Assembly: GCF_900103445.1 (NCBI RefSeq)
Contig: NZ_FNHS01000011.1
Location: 62,001-126,000, forward strand
Direction of reading: 5' to 3'
Length of the DNA: 64,000 nt
Source: Methylobacterium phyllostachyos
GTDB taxonomy: Bacteria > Pseudomonadota > Alphaproteobacteria > Rhizobiales > Beijerinckiaceae
Part shown: piece by piece, positions 37,018-46,143 of the stretch
Layout of the letters: each line of letters starts with the position of its first letter
Numbering within the stretch: the first letter of the stretch is position 1
Notes under the pieces: generated by a model
Databases searched by the model: none
What the model was told of the DNA's origin: nothing
What the model saw: only the letters and a program-made list of their open reading frames with translations
Made by a program: the position numbers and the translations under genes

Positions 37018-37659
37018 ATGCCCAGCCGCACACCCATCCTGGCCGGCGCGGGGCTCGCCGCGCTCGCCGTCCTCGGGATCGCCCTATACGGGAGCGGTCT
37101 CCTGCCCGGCAACACGGGCGGCGCCCTTCAGCCCTGCGCCGCCGCCAAGCCGGCCCTCGCCCGGGTCGATGCCGCCGCCAAGGGCGAGGTCGCCGCCATG
37201 CAGGCGCCGGTGCAGGCCCGGCCCGCCCCCGAGATCCGGTTCAAGGGTCCGGACGGGGCCGAGACCGGGCTCGCCGACCTCAAGGGGAAGCTGCTGCTGG
37301 TCAATCTCTGGGCGACGTGGTGCGCCCCCTGCAAGGCCGAGATGCCGGCGCTCGACCACCTTCAGGCCCAGCTCGGCGGGCCGGATTTCCAGGTGGTCGC
37401 CATCAACGTCGACACCCGCAACTTGGAGAAGCCGCCGGAATGGCTGAAGCAGGCCGGCATCCGCGACCTCGCCTTCTATGCCGATCCGGGCGGGCGTGTG
37501 CTTCCGGCGATCCAGCGCGACACCCAATCGCCCGGCCTGCCCACCACGATGCTGATCGACGCGCAGGGCTGCACCATCGGGGTGATGAAGGGGCCGGCGG
37601 CATGGTCGAGCCCGGATGGGCTGGCGCTGATCCGCGCGGCGCTAGGGCGGACGTCGTGA
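37018..37659 (+). CDS. TlpA-type periplasmic thiol:disulfide oxidoreductase
   Basis: This 213-residue thioredoxin-like protein is membrane-anchored by an N-terminal helix (about 7-28). Its active site WCAPC (C102, C105) lies in NLWATWCAPCKAEMP, and it has the expected cis-Pro region at LPTTMLID. TlpA proteins reduce periplasmic disulfides, for example in cytochrome oxidase copper-site assembly. The same position divergent from argH is conserved in many Hyphomicrobiales. Confidence 0.92.
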   Translation: MPSRTPILAGAGLAALAVLGIALYGSGLLPGNTGGALQPCAAAKPALARVDAAAKGEVAAMQAPVQARPAPEIRFKGPDGAETGLADLKGKLLLVNLWATWCAPCKAEMPALDHLQAQLGGPDFQVVAINVDTRNLEKPPEWLKQAGIRDLAFYADPGGRVLPAIQRDTQSPGLPTTMLIDAQGCTIGVMKGPAAWSSPDGLALIRAALGRTS

Positions 37660-37672
37660 AGGGCGGAAGGCC

Positions 37673-38038
37673 CTAAAAGCCGACGCGCGTCTTGCGCAGG
37701 GGCTTGAGCGTGATGAAGCGGGCCGGATGCAGGCCCGGTCGGGCATCGATCTGCCAGACGGTCCGAACCTGCGCCGAGATCCCGCCGGGACATCGCATCG
37801 GCCCCTCGAAGTGATAGCGCAGGCCGTGGAGCACGGCGTAGGCTCGCACCAAGGTCTGCGGTGTCGGGTGTTCGATGAGCGCCGTCATGAGCGTCACCGG
37901 ATCATCGAGGGTGAAGCCGACGCTAAGGAGGAACGCGCATTTCGCCCCGCCATCCTCGTGCTTCGGATCGAGCAGGTAGCGGCGGACCTTGTCGTCATCG
38001 ACCCGGAATTGCGCCGGGTAGCCGATGGCATCGCTCAA
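37673..38038 (-). CDS. DUF6883-like protein
   Basis: This 121-residue protein reads FRVDDDKVRRYLLDPKHEDG, then KCAFLLSVGFTLDD and VRTVWQIDARPG near the C-terminus, matching the DUF6883 pattern, which includes the KxxFLLxxG segment and a terminal W-x-I motif. The family is often encoded next to DUF4926, as here. In other genomes DUF6883 is attached to larger mobile or secreted proteins, which has led to toxin-like proposals; I treat that as inference. Its start overlaps the DUF4926 stop by 4 bases. Confidence 0.7.
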   Translation of the reverse strand: MSDAIGYPAQFRVDDDKVRRYLLDPKHEDGGAKCAFLLSVGFTLDDPVTLMTALIEHPTPQTLVRAYAVLHGLRYHFEGPMRCPGGISAQVRTVWQIDARPGLHPARFITLKPLRKTRVGF

Positions 38039-38307
38039 CCTTCGGCGCGCTCCACAAGGGCGAGCTGATTCGGGGCAATAGCCGCGAGTGCCTCGACCGG
38101 TCGCGTGAACTCGACGTCGAAGGCAGCGCCCCCGTTCCAGACCGCAACGATGGTGCCCGTGCTGCCCGCAGGTACAGGTTCGCCATCCTCACCAACGGTG
38201 TCGGTGAGGGTTCGAACCCGGTCGAGTTCCCGGAACAGAGCTCCTGTCGGCGCCCGGTCCTCAGCGGGACGGCTGTCGACCACCAGCGAGAGCAGCCGGT
38301 CTGACAT
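38035..38307 (-). CDS. DUF4926-like protein
   Basis: This 90-residue protein contains FRELDRVRTLTDTVGEDGEP and GSTGTIVAVWNGGAAFDVEF, the small beta-barrel pattern of DUF4926, a family that includes immunity-like and partner proteins. It lies upstream of the DUF6883 gene with ATGA overlap, so the pair is translated together. The ATG at 38307 was chosen over a longer frame that lacks conservation. Confidence 0.75.
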   Translation of the reverse strand: MSDRLLSLVVDSRPAEDRAPTGALFRELDRVRTLTDTVGEDGEPVPAGSTGTIVAVWNGGAAFDVEFTRPVEALAAIAPNQLALVERAEG

Positions 38308-38427
38308 GCTCTGAAGATACAGGAGGCTCGCCAGACCTCGCAAGGCGCCGGACGGTCGCTGGTAATGCCGGAAGCGCGTGCCCTCAACGCTTGCCCCTGC
38401 CTCCAATGCGCGGCAAGTCCTGCCGCG

Positions 38428-39630
38428 ATGACATCACATTCCAGAGACAGCACCCCGCCGAGGCGCGGCCCGCGCCCCCTCTCGGCCATCCGCACGCTGC
38501 TCGCCAGTGAGGCGGCGGGCGGGCTGATCCTGATGGGCGCGGCGGCGCTCGCCCTCGTCGTCGCCAACGGGCCCTTCGCCGAGACCTACGCGCAAGCGCT
38601 CCACGCCGCCCTCGGGCCGATGAGCGTGCAGCACTGGATCAACGACGGGTTGATGGCCGCGTTCTTTCTGCTGGTCGGCCTGGAGATCAAGCGCGAGGCC
38701 CTCGACGGGCGGTTGCGCACCTGGCCGGACCGGATGCTGCCCGGCTTCGCGGCGCTCGGCGGCATGGCGGTGCCGGCCGGGGTCTACGCCCTCGCCAATC
38801 TCGGGTCCCCGACCCTGCGGGGCTGGGCGATCCCGGCCGCCACCGACATCGCCTTCGCACTCGGCGTCCTGGCCCTCCTCGGGTCCCGGGCGCCGGTCTC
38901 GCTCAAGATCTTTCTCAGCGCGGTGGCGATCATCGACGACCTCGGCGCCGTACTGGTGATCGCGCTGTTCTACAGTTCCGGCCTCGACCTCACGATGCTG
39001 GGGCTGGCCGCCTTGGTGGTCGCCGGCCTCTACGGCCTCAACAGAACCGGCGTGACGTGGCTTCCGGCCTATCTGATGCTCGGCCTCGTGCTCTGGGTGC
39101 TCGTGCTGCGCTCCGGGATCCACGCGACGATCGCGGGCGTGCTGCTGGCGCTCACCATCCCGATCCGGGTCAGCCCGGGGCGGCCGGAGGACGTGCAGTC
39201 GCCGCTCCACCGGCTGGAGCATGCGCTGGCCCCCTGGACCACCTATCTCGTCGTGCCGGTCTTCGGCTTTGCCAACGCGGGCGTGAACCTGACCGGCCTG
39301 AGTGCCGACGCGCTGCTCCAGCCCGTGACGCTCGGCATCGCGGCGGGCCTGTTCGTCGGGAAGCAGGCCGGCGTGTTCGCGAGCCTGCGGCTCGCCGTCG
39401 CACTCCGCCTTGGGCAGCGCCCGGCCGGGGCGGGCTGGGGGCAGGTCTACGGTGTTGCCGTGCTCTGCGGCATCGGCTTCACCATGAGCCTGTTCATCGG
39501 CGGCCTCGCCTTCGCGGATCCGCAGCACGAGACCACCGTGAAGCTCGGCGTGCTCGCGGGCTCCGCCCTATCGGGGCTCGCCGGTGCGGCGATTCTCCTC
39601 CTCGCCCGGCCTCGTGTCGCGAGGGCCTGA
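38428..39630 (+). CDS. nhaA: Na+/H+ antiporter NhaA
   Basis: This 400-residue, 12-helix antiporter exports Na+ in exchange for H+ at alkaline pH. The ion-binding Asp pair is in AIIDDLGAVLVIALFYS, the half-helix regions NDGLMAAFFLLVGLEIKREAL and TDIAFALGVLALLGSR are clear, and the fold ends AGSALSGLAGA. Length matches E. coli NhaA (388). The ATG at 38428 begins MTSHSRD. The carbamoyltransferase gene follows after 59 bases. Confidence 0.95.
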   Translation: MTSHSRDSTPPRRGPRPLSAIRTLLASEAAGGLILMGAAALALVVANGPFAETYAQALHAALGPMSVQHWINDGLMAAFFLLVGLEIKREALDGRLRTWPDRMLPGFAALGGMAVPAGVYALANLGSPTLRGWAIPAATDIAFALGVLALLGSRAPVSLKIFLSAVAIIDDLGAVLVIALFYSSGLDLTMLGLAALVVAGLYGLNRTGVTWLPAYLMLGLVLWVLVLRSGIHATIAGVLLALTIPIRVSPGRPEDVQSPLHRLEHALAPWTTYLVVPVFGFANAGVNLTGLSADALLQPVTLGIAAGLFVGKQAGVFASLRLAVALRLGQRPAGAGWGQVYGVAVLCGIGFTMSLFIGGLAFADPQHETTVKLGVLAGSALSGLAGAAILLLARPRVARA

Positions 39631-39689
39631 ACCCGCCCGGCCGACCTCGGCTTCGCCGCACGCGGCGAAATGCGCTACCCCGCTTGCGT

Positions 39690-41447
39690 ATGCGCTTCTA
39701 TCTCGGCCTCGCCACCACCTTCCACGATCCCGCCCTGGCCCTGGTCGGCCCCGACGGGACCCTGCTGTTCGCCGAGGCCGCGGAGCGCCACCTCCAGTAC
39801 AAGCGCGCGCCGAACTGCGAGCCGGACGCCCCGTCCCAGATGGCCGCGCTTCTGAAGGCGCACGTGCCGCCGGGCTCGGAACTCATCATCGCGTCCACCT
39901 GGGGCCCGCAATTCACCGACTTCCTGCGGGGCCAGGCCGGGGCCGGCGCCTTCGACCTGATGGCGCTGTCCGCCCACACCACCGCGCTCAACCGCTCCTT
40001 CGTGCCCGAGCAGGCCGAGCGGGTCTTCATCGCCGACCTCCACGGCGCGCAGGAGCGGGCCGGTCATGGCACCCTGCTGGCGCTCAACCAGGAGGCGCGG
40101 ATCACCGGCGCGGCCCCCCGGGCGACGATCACCGGGCAGCGGCGCTACCCGCACCACCTCTGCCACGCCGCCTACGGCCTCTTGGGCAGCCCCTTTACCG
40201 ACGCCACCGCCCTCGTGGTCGACGGCATGGGCGAGACCGGCGCGGCCGCGATCTACCGGCTGGAGGATGGCCGGATCAGCGAGCTGCGCCGCCATCGCGG
40301 GCGCGGGTCGCTCGGCTTCCTGTACGGGCTGATTACCGACCTCGCAGGCTTCGATCAGGTGAAGGGCGAGGAATGGAAGATCATGGGGCTCGCCCCCTAC
40401 GGCCGACCCGATCCGGACCTCGCTGCGCTCCTCGGGCGCCTCTGCACCGTGGAAGACGGCCGGCTGCGCTACGCCGATGCGGAGACGATCCGGGCGGTCG
40501 CCGAAGAGATCCGCGCCCGCCGCCCGGCCGATGCCCTGGAGAACGGCTGGCCCGCCCTCGCCCGCTGCGGCCAGGATCTTTTTGGGGTTCTCATGAACGC
40601 CCTGGTGGCGGAGGCCTACGCGCTGGCGCCCTCCGAAAACCTCGTGATCGCCGGCGGCTGTGGGCTGAATTCGTCCTACAATGGCCGCGTGCTAAGCCAG
40701 TCCGGGTTCCGGCGGCTGCACGTCCCCTCGGCCCCGGCCGACGACGGCAACGCGGTCGGCGCGGCCTGGCTCGCCTATGCGGAAGACCATCCCGACTGGG
40801 CCGGTCCGCCATCGGCGCAGCGCCCGCTCACGCCCTATCTCGGCTTGCGGGTCTCGACCGCCCCCATGGAGCGGCTCGCCGAGCAGGAGCCCCGCGCCAA
40901 ACGGGTCGGTCACACGGAGGCGACGCAGGCGGCGGCGCGGATCCTGGCGGAGGGCGGCCTCGTCGGCTGGGTGCAGGGGCGGGCCGAGTTCGGCCCCCGG
41001 GCGCTCGGCAACCGCTCGATCCTGGCCGACCCGCGGCCGGAGGGCGCCAAGGACGCGCTCAACGCCAAGGTGAAGTACCGGGAAGCCTTCCGGCCCTTCG
41101 CGCCCTCGATCCTGGCGGAGGCCGGGCCGGACTGGTTCGAGGACTATGCCGACAGCCCCTACATGGAGCGTACCCTGGTCTGGCGGGAGGCGGTCCGCGC
41201 CCGCGTGCCGGCGGTGGTCCACGCAGACGGCACCGGCCGGCTCCAGAGTGTCACGGCGGAGCGCAACCCCGCCTATGCGGCCCTGATCGCGGCCTTCGCC
41301 GAGATCACAGGCGTGCCGATCCTGCTCAACACCAGCTTCAACGTGATGGGCAAGCCGATCCTCCACAGCGCGGAGGATGCGATCCTGATGTTCTACACCA
41401 CCGGCCTCGACGCCCTCGTGGTCGAGGACTGGCTCGTGGTGAAATGA
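39690..41447 (+). CDS. NodU/CmcH-family carbamoyltransferase
   Basis: This 585-residue enzyme transfers a carbamoyl group from carbamoyl phosphate to a hydroxyl of an unknown acceptor via carbamoyl-adenylate. The N-terminal Kae1-like domain holds HHLCHA (155-160), DGMGET (178-183), EEWKIMGLAPYG and GGCGLNSSYNG; the C-terminal YrdC-like domain has GRAEFGPRALGNRSILADPR and LLNTSFNVMGKPI. NodU modifies Nod factors, TobZ tobramycin, CmcH cephem. No glycosyltransferase, antibiotic or Nod genes surround it, so its acceptor is unknown. Start ATG 39690 gives MRFYLGLATTFHDPA. Confidence 0.92.
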   Translation: MRFYLGLATTFHDPALALVGPDGTLLFAEAAERHLQYKRAPNCEPDAPSQMAALLKAHVPPGSELIIASTWGPQFTDFLRGQAGAGAFDLMALSAHTTALNRSFVPEQAERVFIADLHGAQERAGHGTLLALNQEARITGAAPRATITGQRRYPHHLCHAAYGLLGSPFTDATALVVDGMGETGAAAIYRLEDGRISELRRHRGRGSLGFLYGLITDLAGFDQVKGEEWKIMGLAPYGRPDPDLAALLGRLCTVEDGRLRYADAETIRAVAEEIRARRPADALENGWPALARCGQDLFGVLMNALVAEAYALAPSENLVIAGGCGLNSSYNGRVLSQSGFRRLHVPSAPADDGNAVGAAWLAYAEDHPDWAGPPSAQRPLTPYLGLRVSTAPMERLAEQEPRAKRVGHTEATQAAARILAEGGLVGWVQGRAEFGPRALGNRSILADPRPEGAKDALNAKVKYREAFRPFAPSILAEAGPDWFEDYADSPYMERTLVWREAVRARVPAVVHADGTGRLQSVTAERNPAYAALIAAFAEITGVPILLNTSFNVMGKPILHSAEDAILMFYTTGLDALVVEDWLVVK

Positions 41448-41450
41448 GAT

Positions 41451-41477
41451 GCGCCGCGCCCGGGAGGGACGCGGCGC
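41451..41477. terminator. GC-rich hairpin between convergent genes
   Basis: GCGCCGCG pairs with CGCGGCGC across an 11-base loop, just after the carbamoyltransferase stop and before the convergent small-protein stop. Strong hairpin with no T-run, so termination is inferred. Confidence 0.55.
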
Positions 41478-41508
41478 GCGGTTTGGTGCTGCGGGCGGTG
41501 CGAAAACC

Positions 41509-41859
41509 TTATTCGCAGACCTCGACGCGGCGGTAGGTGAACTCGCCGTCGCCGAGCCACTCCTTGCGGCGCTCGTAGTGGCAGATCGGGCCGCGGCGCT
41601 CGCGGATCACGACGGGCTCAGGCTCTTCGACCAGGACGCGGCGCGGGCGGTACTCCGGCGGCGGGGGCGGCGGCGGATTGTTGGCGCCGTTGATGAGAGC
41701 GCTGCCCACGACACCGCCGACCACGCCGGCCGCGAGGCCGCCGACGATCGCGCCGGTCTGGTCGCGGGCGGTGGCTGGGGCGACGGCCCCGAGCACCAGG
41801 GTCGCCGCGAGGGCGACGGCCCCGGCGCGGATTAGCGTGAAGGAACCGGTGAAGGACAC
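41509..41859 (-). CDS. Small exported glycine-zipper-like protein
   Basis: This 116-residue protein starts at a GTG preceded by GGGAG. A signal peptide (about 1-31, ending APATA) is followed by a glycine-rich stretch GAIVGGLAAGVVGGVVGSALI, then a poly-Pro segment (NPPPPPPPEYRPRR) and a C-terminal domain with two Cys. It is likely a periplasmic or outer-membrane protein resembling glycine-zipper proteins. Function unknown. Confidence 0.7.
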   Translation of the reverse strand: MSFTGSFTLIRAGAVALAATLVLGAVAPATARDQTGAIVGGLAAGVVGGVVGSALINGANNPPPPPPPEYRPRRVLVEEPEPVVIRERRGPICHYERRKEWLGDGEFTYRRVEVCE

Positions 41860-42024
41860 GCGAAATATCTCCCGTTCGTGTTGAGGTTGATCCAACACCG
41901 GGAGGATTAAAAATCCCCGAAGCCGCGCGGTTCGATCGCGTGTGGGATCCGACTCGATCACGGGCGGGTGCCGCGGAGGCGGAGTGTGTTCCCCTCCGGG
42001 CCGGCCGGCCTTACGGCGCCGTGT

Positions 42025-42498
42025 TTATTTGGCCTTGTCGGCGATGCCCTTCAGGCCTGCGTCGTAAACGCCCGCGATGGCCTCCTCGGCCTTGGCATCG
42101 GGGGCGCCCTTGGCCTTGAACGTCCCCTTCCAGGTCACCTTGGAGCCGCTGCCGGCCTTCGCGACCATGATGGTCGAATGGTAATCCGTGACGGGGAGCG
42201 GGCCCTCCAGGATCGTGTAGGTGTAGTCCATCTTCTTGTCGCTGCGGGACTCTTCTTCCTCGACGATCGTCCCGCCGCCCTTCAAGCTCAGCGTCCGGAC
42301 CTCCTTGCCGCCCTTCTTGGACAGGACGCATTTCTCGATCACCGGGTGCCAGTCGCCGATCCCACAGAACCCGCCAATGGTCTTCCACACGGCCTCAGGC
42401 GACGCGGCGACGTCCACCGACTTGGTGACTTCGAGGGCCCAGGCCGGCCCCGCCACACCGACGCAGATCGCGGCGGCAGCCAACAGCACAGACTTCAT
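42025..42498 (-). CDS. Exported SRPBCC-family protein
   Basis: This 157-residue protein has a signal peptide (1-21, ending PAWA) and a START/Bet v1-like SRPBCC domain, with EVTKSVDVAASPEAVWKTIG, FCGIGDWHPVIEKC and SKVTWKGTFKAKG. The family binds hydrophobic ligands in a deep cavity. Export is seen for a subset in methylotrophs; function unknown. The start at 42498 is the first that gives a clean signal peptide. Confidence 0.85.
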   Translation of the reverse strand: MKSVLLAAAAICVGVAGPAWALEVTKSVDVAASPEAVWKTIGGFCGIGDWHPVIEKCVLSKKGGKEVRTLSLKGGGTIVEEEESRSDKKMDYTYTILEGPLPVTDYHSTIMVAKAGSGSKVTWKGTFKAKGAPDAKAEEAIAGVYDAGLKGIADKAK

Positions 42499-42635
42499 CA
42501 GACGCTCCCTAGCCCGCGGCGCTCTCTGGTGCGGCGCGCGAGTCAGGGACAAACCGAGAGCGTGGGCGGCACGTTGCAAGTTCGACTTTAGTCCATGATT
42601 CGGCATCCCTGCTGGGTTTGCAGGCGAAGCGGCTC

Positions 42636-43313
42636 TCACAGCAGCCCGTCGAGGCTTTCGACCACACTTGACGGGGCGAGGTCGGCGTATTCCTCCGGCA
42701 GGCCCTTGCGGTTCACCCAGGCGGTGCGGAACCCGAAAGCGGCGGCCCCAGCCACGTCCCACCGGTTCGAGGAACAGAACAGGACGTCTCCGGCCCCGAC
42801 CGCCAGCCGGGTCAGGGCGCTCCGGTAGGCATCGGGATGGGTCTTGAACACCTGCGCGTCGTCCACCGACAGGACCGCGTCGAGGTGATCGGCGAGCCCC
42901 GCCGAGGCCACCGCCCGGTCGACCATGGCGGCGTTGCCGTTGGTGAGGATCGCGGTGCGGATCCCGCGCTTGCGTAAGGAAGCCAGCACGCCCGGCACCT
43001 CCGGATAGGCATCGAGGTCGCGGTAGGCGTCGAGGAGGCGCTCCCGCAGGCCGGGATCGACCTTCGGGTGGAGCGCGAGCGCGTAGTCGAGGGCCCGCAC
43101 GGTGAGGTCCCAGAAGGCGGCGTAGCGGCCCATCAGCGCCAGGGTCCAGCTGTATTCGAGCTGCTTGTTGCGCCAGACCTCGGAGAGATGGTCCGCATCC
43201 GGCCCCACCGCCTCGGCGTAGCGCTGGACCGCGGCGTTGACGTCGAACAGCGTGCCGTAGGCGTCGAACACGGCGGCCTTTACGCCCGCGAGCGATCCTG
43301 ATGCGTCGGTCAT
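42636..43313 (-). CDS. Haloacid dehalogenase type II
   Basis: This 225-residue HAD protein has the nucleophile in FDAYGTLFDV (about 15-24), RNKQLEYSWTLALMGRYAAF typical of L-2-haloacid dehalogenases, ILTNGN near 120, KTHPDAYRSAL, and FCSSNRWDVAGAAAFGFRTAW. This pattern belongs to (S)-2-haloacid dehalogenases that convert 2-haloalkanoates to hydroxyacids. The actual substrate may be another small acid. It is 70 bases downstream of murJ on the same strand. Confidence 0.9.
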   Translation of the reverse strand: MTDASGSLAGVKAAVFDAYGTLFDVNAAVQRYAEAVGPDADHLSEVWRNKQLEYSWTLALMGRYAAFWDLTVRALDYALALHPKVDPGLRERLLDAYRDLDAYPEVPGVLASLRKRGIRTAILTNGNAAMVDRAVASAGLADHLDAVLSVDDAQVFKTHPDAYRSALTRLAVGAGDVLFCSSNRWDVAGAAAFGFRTAWVNRKGLPEEYADLAPSSVVESLDGLL

Positions 43314-43383
43314 GGCGGTCCTCTCTGGGTGCTCTCGCCCGATCTGGGGCTGGGACTGCGCCGCGGCGAGCCCGACCTTTTTC

Positions 43384-44910
43384 TCACGTCCGGCGCAGGC
43401 GCAGGCCGAACAAGTGCAGCAACCCTGCCAGCAGGCCGCCATAGACCGCCGCGCCGGCAAGCCCGAGCAGCGCCAGGACGACAAGCTCGCGCCCGTGCGG
43501 GAGAGCCGGCACCAGCGCCTGGGCGAGCCCCTGTCCGTAGATTGCAACGACGGCCAGCCCGAGGCAGGCCAGCACCACTCCCGCGGCGGTAAGCCCGAGG
43601 GTACGCCCCGGCGCCGTCCAGTTCCGGCGCTTGGCCAACACCAGCAGCAGCAGCAGGTTCACCCACTGGCTGACCGCGGTGGCGAGCGCCAGCCCGGTGA
43701 CGCCGTAGGGGCCGGTGAGCCAGAGCTTGAGGGCGACGTTGACCCCGATCGCCGTGAGCGAGGCCCACAGCGGGGTCTTGGTGTCCTGGCGGGCGTAAAA
43801 GCTCGCCGTCGCGCTGCGCACCAGCACCACGGCGGGCAGCGCGAAGCCGTAGGCCGCCAGGACTGAGCCGGCCCGGGCGGCATCCTCCGCGCTGAAGGCG
43901 CCGCGCTCGAACAGGGCCGCCATGATCAGGCCCGGGATGGTCAGGAACGCCACGGTGAACGGCGCCGAGAGCGCCAGGGAGAAGCCGGCGGCCCGGTTCT
44001 GCGCCGCATGCGCCCCAGCGACGTCGCCGGCTGCGATCCGGCGGCTCATCTCGGGCAGCAGCACGGTGCCGGCCGCGATGGCGATGACCCCGAACGGAAG
44101 CTGGTAGAGCCGGTCGGCATAGTAGAGCGCCGAGACCGCCCCGGTGGGTAGCCAGCTCGCGATGATCGTGTCGGCAAACGCCGCGATCTGGAAACCGGCC
44201 GAGCCGATGACCGCCGGCCCGAGCACGGCGAAGAAGCGGTTCAGCGCGGGATCGAGCCGCGGCACGGCGAGGTCCGGCATCACGCGGACGCGGCGGCAGC
44301 CCCACCAGAGCAGGCCGAACTGGAGCACGCCCGAGACGGCGACGCCCCAAGCAGCCGCGTAGGCCGCATTCGGGAACAGGAAGCTCAAGCCTAAGGCCGC
44401 CAGCATGGCGAGGTTGAGCAGAACCGGGGCGCCCGCCGCCACGGCGAAGTGCCGGTGGGCGTTGAGAATGCCCGACAGCAGCGTCACCAGCGTCATGAAC
44501 AGCAGGTACGGGAAGGTGATCCGGGTCAGCGCCACCGCGAGCCGGAAGCGCTCGCCATCCTCGGCGAAGCCCGGCGCCAGGGCGTGGACCACCCAGGGCA
44601 TCGCCGGCAGGGCGAGATTCAGCAGCACGAGCTGCACGATCAGCATCAGGGTGAAGACCCGGTCGGCGAACCGGTGCGCGTCCCCCGGGGCGCCCGCCTC
44701 CGCGAGCCCGGCATAGGCCGGCACGAAGGCGGTGTTGAACGCCCCCTCGCCGAAGATCGCGCGGAAATGGTTCGGCAACCGGAACGCGACCACGAAGGCG
44801 TCCGCCATGGGCCCCGCGCCCATCACGGCGGCCATCACCACGTCGCGGGCGAAGCCCGTGACGCGCGAGACCAGGGTCCAGCCGCCGACCGAGAGGATGG
44901 AGCGGATCAT
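43384..44910 (-). CDS. murJ: Lipid II flippase MurJ
   Basis: This 508-residue MOP-family flippase moves lipid II across the inner membrane. It has about 14 membrane helices, the N-terminal segment VSRVTGFARDVVMAAVMGAGPMADAFVVAFRLPNHFRAIFGEG split by a conserved RLPN, and the EGAFNTAFVP stretch typical of MurJ. The ATG at 44910 gives MIRSILSVGGW, a usual start; 44931 is an alternative. It lies next to the second copy of the dispersed palindromic repeat. Confidence 0.95.
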   Translation of the reverse strand: MIRSILSVGGWTLVSRVTGFARDVVMAAVMGAGPMADAFVVAFRLPNHFRAIFGEGAFNTAFVPAYAGLAEAGAPGDAHRFADRVFTLMLIVQLVLLNLALPAMPWVVHALAPGFAEDGERFRLAVALTRITFPYLLFMTLVTLLSGILNAHRHFAVAAGAPVLLNLAMLAALGLSFLFPNAAYAAAWGVAVSGVLQFGLLWWGCRRVRVMPDLAVPRLDPALNRFFAVLGPAVIGSAGFQIAAFADTIIASWLPTGAVSALYYADRLYQLPFGVIAIAAGTVLLPEMSRRIAAGDVAGAHAAQNRAAGFSLALSAPFTVAFLTIPGLIMAALFERGAFSAEDAARAGSVLAAYGFALPAVVLVRSATASFYARQDTKTPLWASLTAIGVNVALKLWLTGPYGVTGLALATAVSQWVNLLLLLVLAKRRNWTAPGRTLGLTAAGVVLACLGLAVVAIYGQGLAQALVPALPHGRELVVLALLGLAGAAVYGGLLAGLLHLFGLRLRRT

Positions 44911-44931
44911 CGGGCCACGCGGGCTCCGCAA

Positions 44932-45108
44932 TTCCCCTCCCCCCTCGGCGGGGGAGTGTGTCCCCCGCAGGGGGTCGGGAGAGGGGAGCGACGGTGCAGA
45001 AATGAGCGCCCGCCTCCATGACGGTCACGCCAGATCCTGAAACCGGGTTCCCCTCTTCCGAGCCCTGCCGATGCAGGGGCCACCCTCCCCCGCAATGGGG
45101 GGAGGGAG
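44932..45108. repeat. Dispersed palindromic intergenic repeat, copy 2
   Basis: An inverted copy of the element at 3307-3483, sharing GGGGAACCCGG, GACCGTC, and TGCACCGTCGCTCCCCTCTC in the same order and with C/G hairpins at both ends. The middle section has diverged by several substitutions and a few bases of length. It lies between sodB and murJ, both on the minus strand. Confidence 0.85.
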
Positions 45109-45257
45109 CGCTGTAGCGGCGTCGCGAATGTCGGTCGCAGGGGAATGGCCGGGCCCTTCTCCACCGGGTCATCCGGCGATGCGCGCATCAAGAGACTGTT
45201 TCGTCGGCCACCTCAAGGGTGCCGCGGACACGAGGCCCGCGGCACCGGCGGGACGCC

Positions 45258-45857
45258 TCAGGCGGTCGCCTCGGCGTACATCTTCTCCACGTGCTCCCAG
45301 TTCACGAGGTTCTCGATGAACGCCTTCAGGTAATCGGGCCGGCGATTGCGGTAGTCGATGTAGTAGGAGTGCTCCCACACGTCGACGCCGAGGATCGGCT
45401 TGGCGCCGTGGACCAGCGGGTTCTCGCCGTTCGGGGTCTTCATGATCGCGAGCTTGCCGTCCTTCACGGCGAGCCACGCCCAGCCCGAGCCGAACTGGCC
45501 GACGCCCGCCTGGATGAAGTCCGCCTTGAACTTCTCCGCACCGCCGAGATCCTCATCGATCTTCTTGGCGAGCGCGCCGGGGATCGCGCCGCCGCCATTC
45601 GGCTTCATCCACTGCCAGAAGTGGATGTGGTTGTAGTGCTGGCCGGCATTGTTGAAGAGCGGCTGATTGGTGTTGTAGGCCGCCTTCACGATCTCCTCGA
45701 CGCTCTTGCCCTGAAGATCGGTGCCTTCGAGCAGCTTGTTGCCCGTATCCACATAGGCCTTGTGGTGCTTGTCGTGGTGGAACTCGAGGGTTTCCTTCGA
45801 CATGTACGGCCCGAGCGCGTCGTAGGCGTAGGGCAGTTCCGGCAGGGTGAAGGTCAT
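45258..45857 (-). CDS. sodB: Superoxide dismutase, Fe type
   Basis: This 199-residue superoxide dismutase has the metal-binding HHDKHHKAYVD at about 27-37, the HIHFWQWM region, and DVWEHSYYIDYRNRRPDYL carrying the remaining Asp and His ligands. The outer-sphere Gln comes from AGQHYN in the position seen in Fe-SODs, so iron is the likely metal, though cambialistic use is possible. A Glu/Ala tail ends the protein. It protects the cytosol from superoxide. Confidence 0.95.
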   Translation of the reverse strand: MTFTLPELPYAYDALGPYMSKETLEFHHDKHHKAYVDTGNKLLEGTDLQGKSVEEIVKAAYNTNQPLFNNAGQHYNHIHFWQWMKPNGGGAIPGALAKKIDEDLGGAEKFKADFIQAGVGQFGSGWAWLAVKDGKLAIMKTPNGENPLVHGAKPILGVDVWEHSYYIDYRNRRPDYLKAFIENLVNWEHVEKMYAEATA

Positions 45858-46143
45858 CGCGTCTGTCTCCGCTTGGCAAAGAACATTGCAGGGGGCGCCT
45901 CGTCCCCGGCGGGGGCTTTCCGAGTCGAGAGACCGCTAGGTAAGTCGGGCGCCGCGGGACGGCAACGCCGTTCCGGGCCAGCCGCGTGGGAAGCCCCAGA
46001 AACAGGGCCCGCCCGGCCGCGGGGCCACCTGCAGACAACCGGCGGCCTGCACTTTCCCTGGGGGATCTCGCCGTCCGGTTTTGCAATATCCCGGCCAGGC
46101 CTTACTGTGCGCTACGCCTTGAGGGCCGGCCGGGGGCCGGCAC

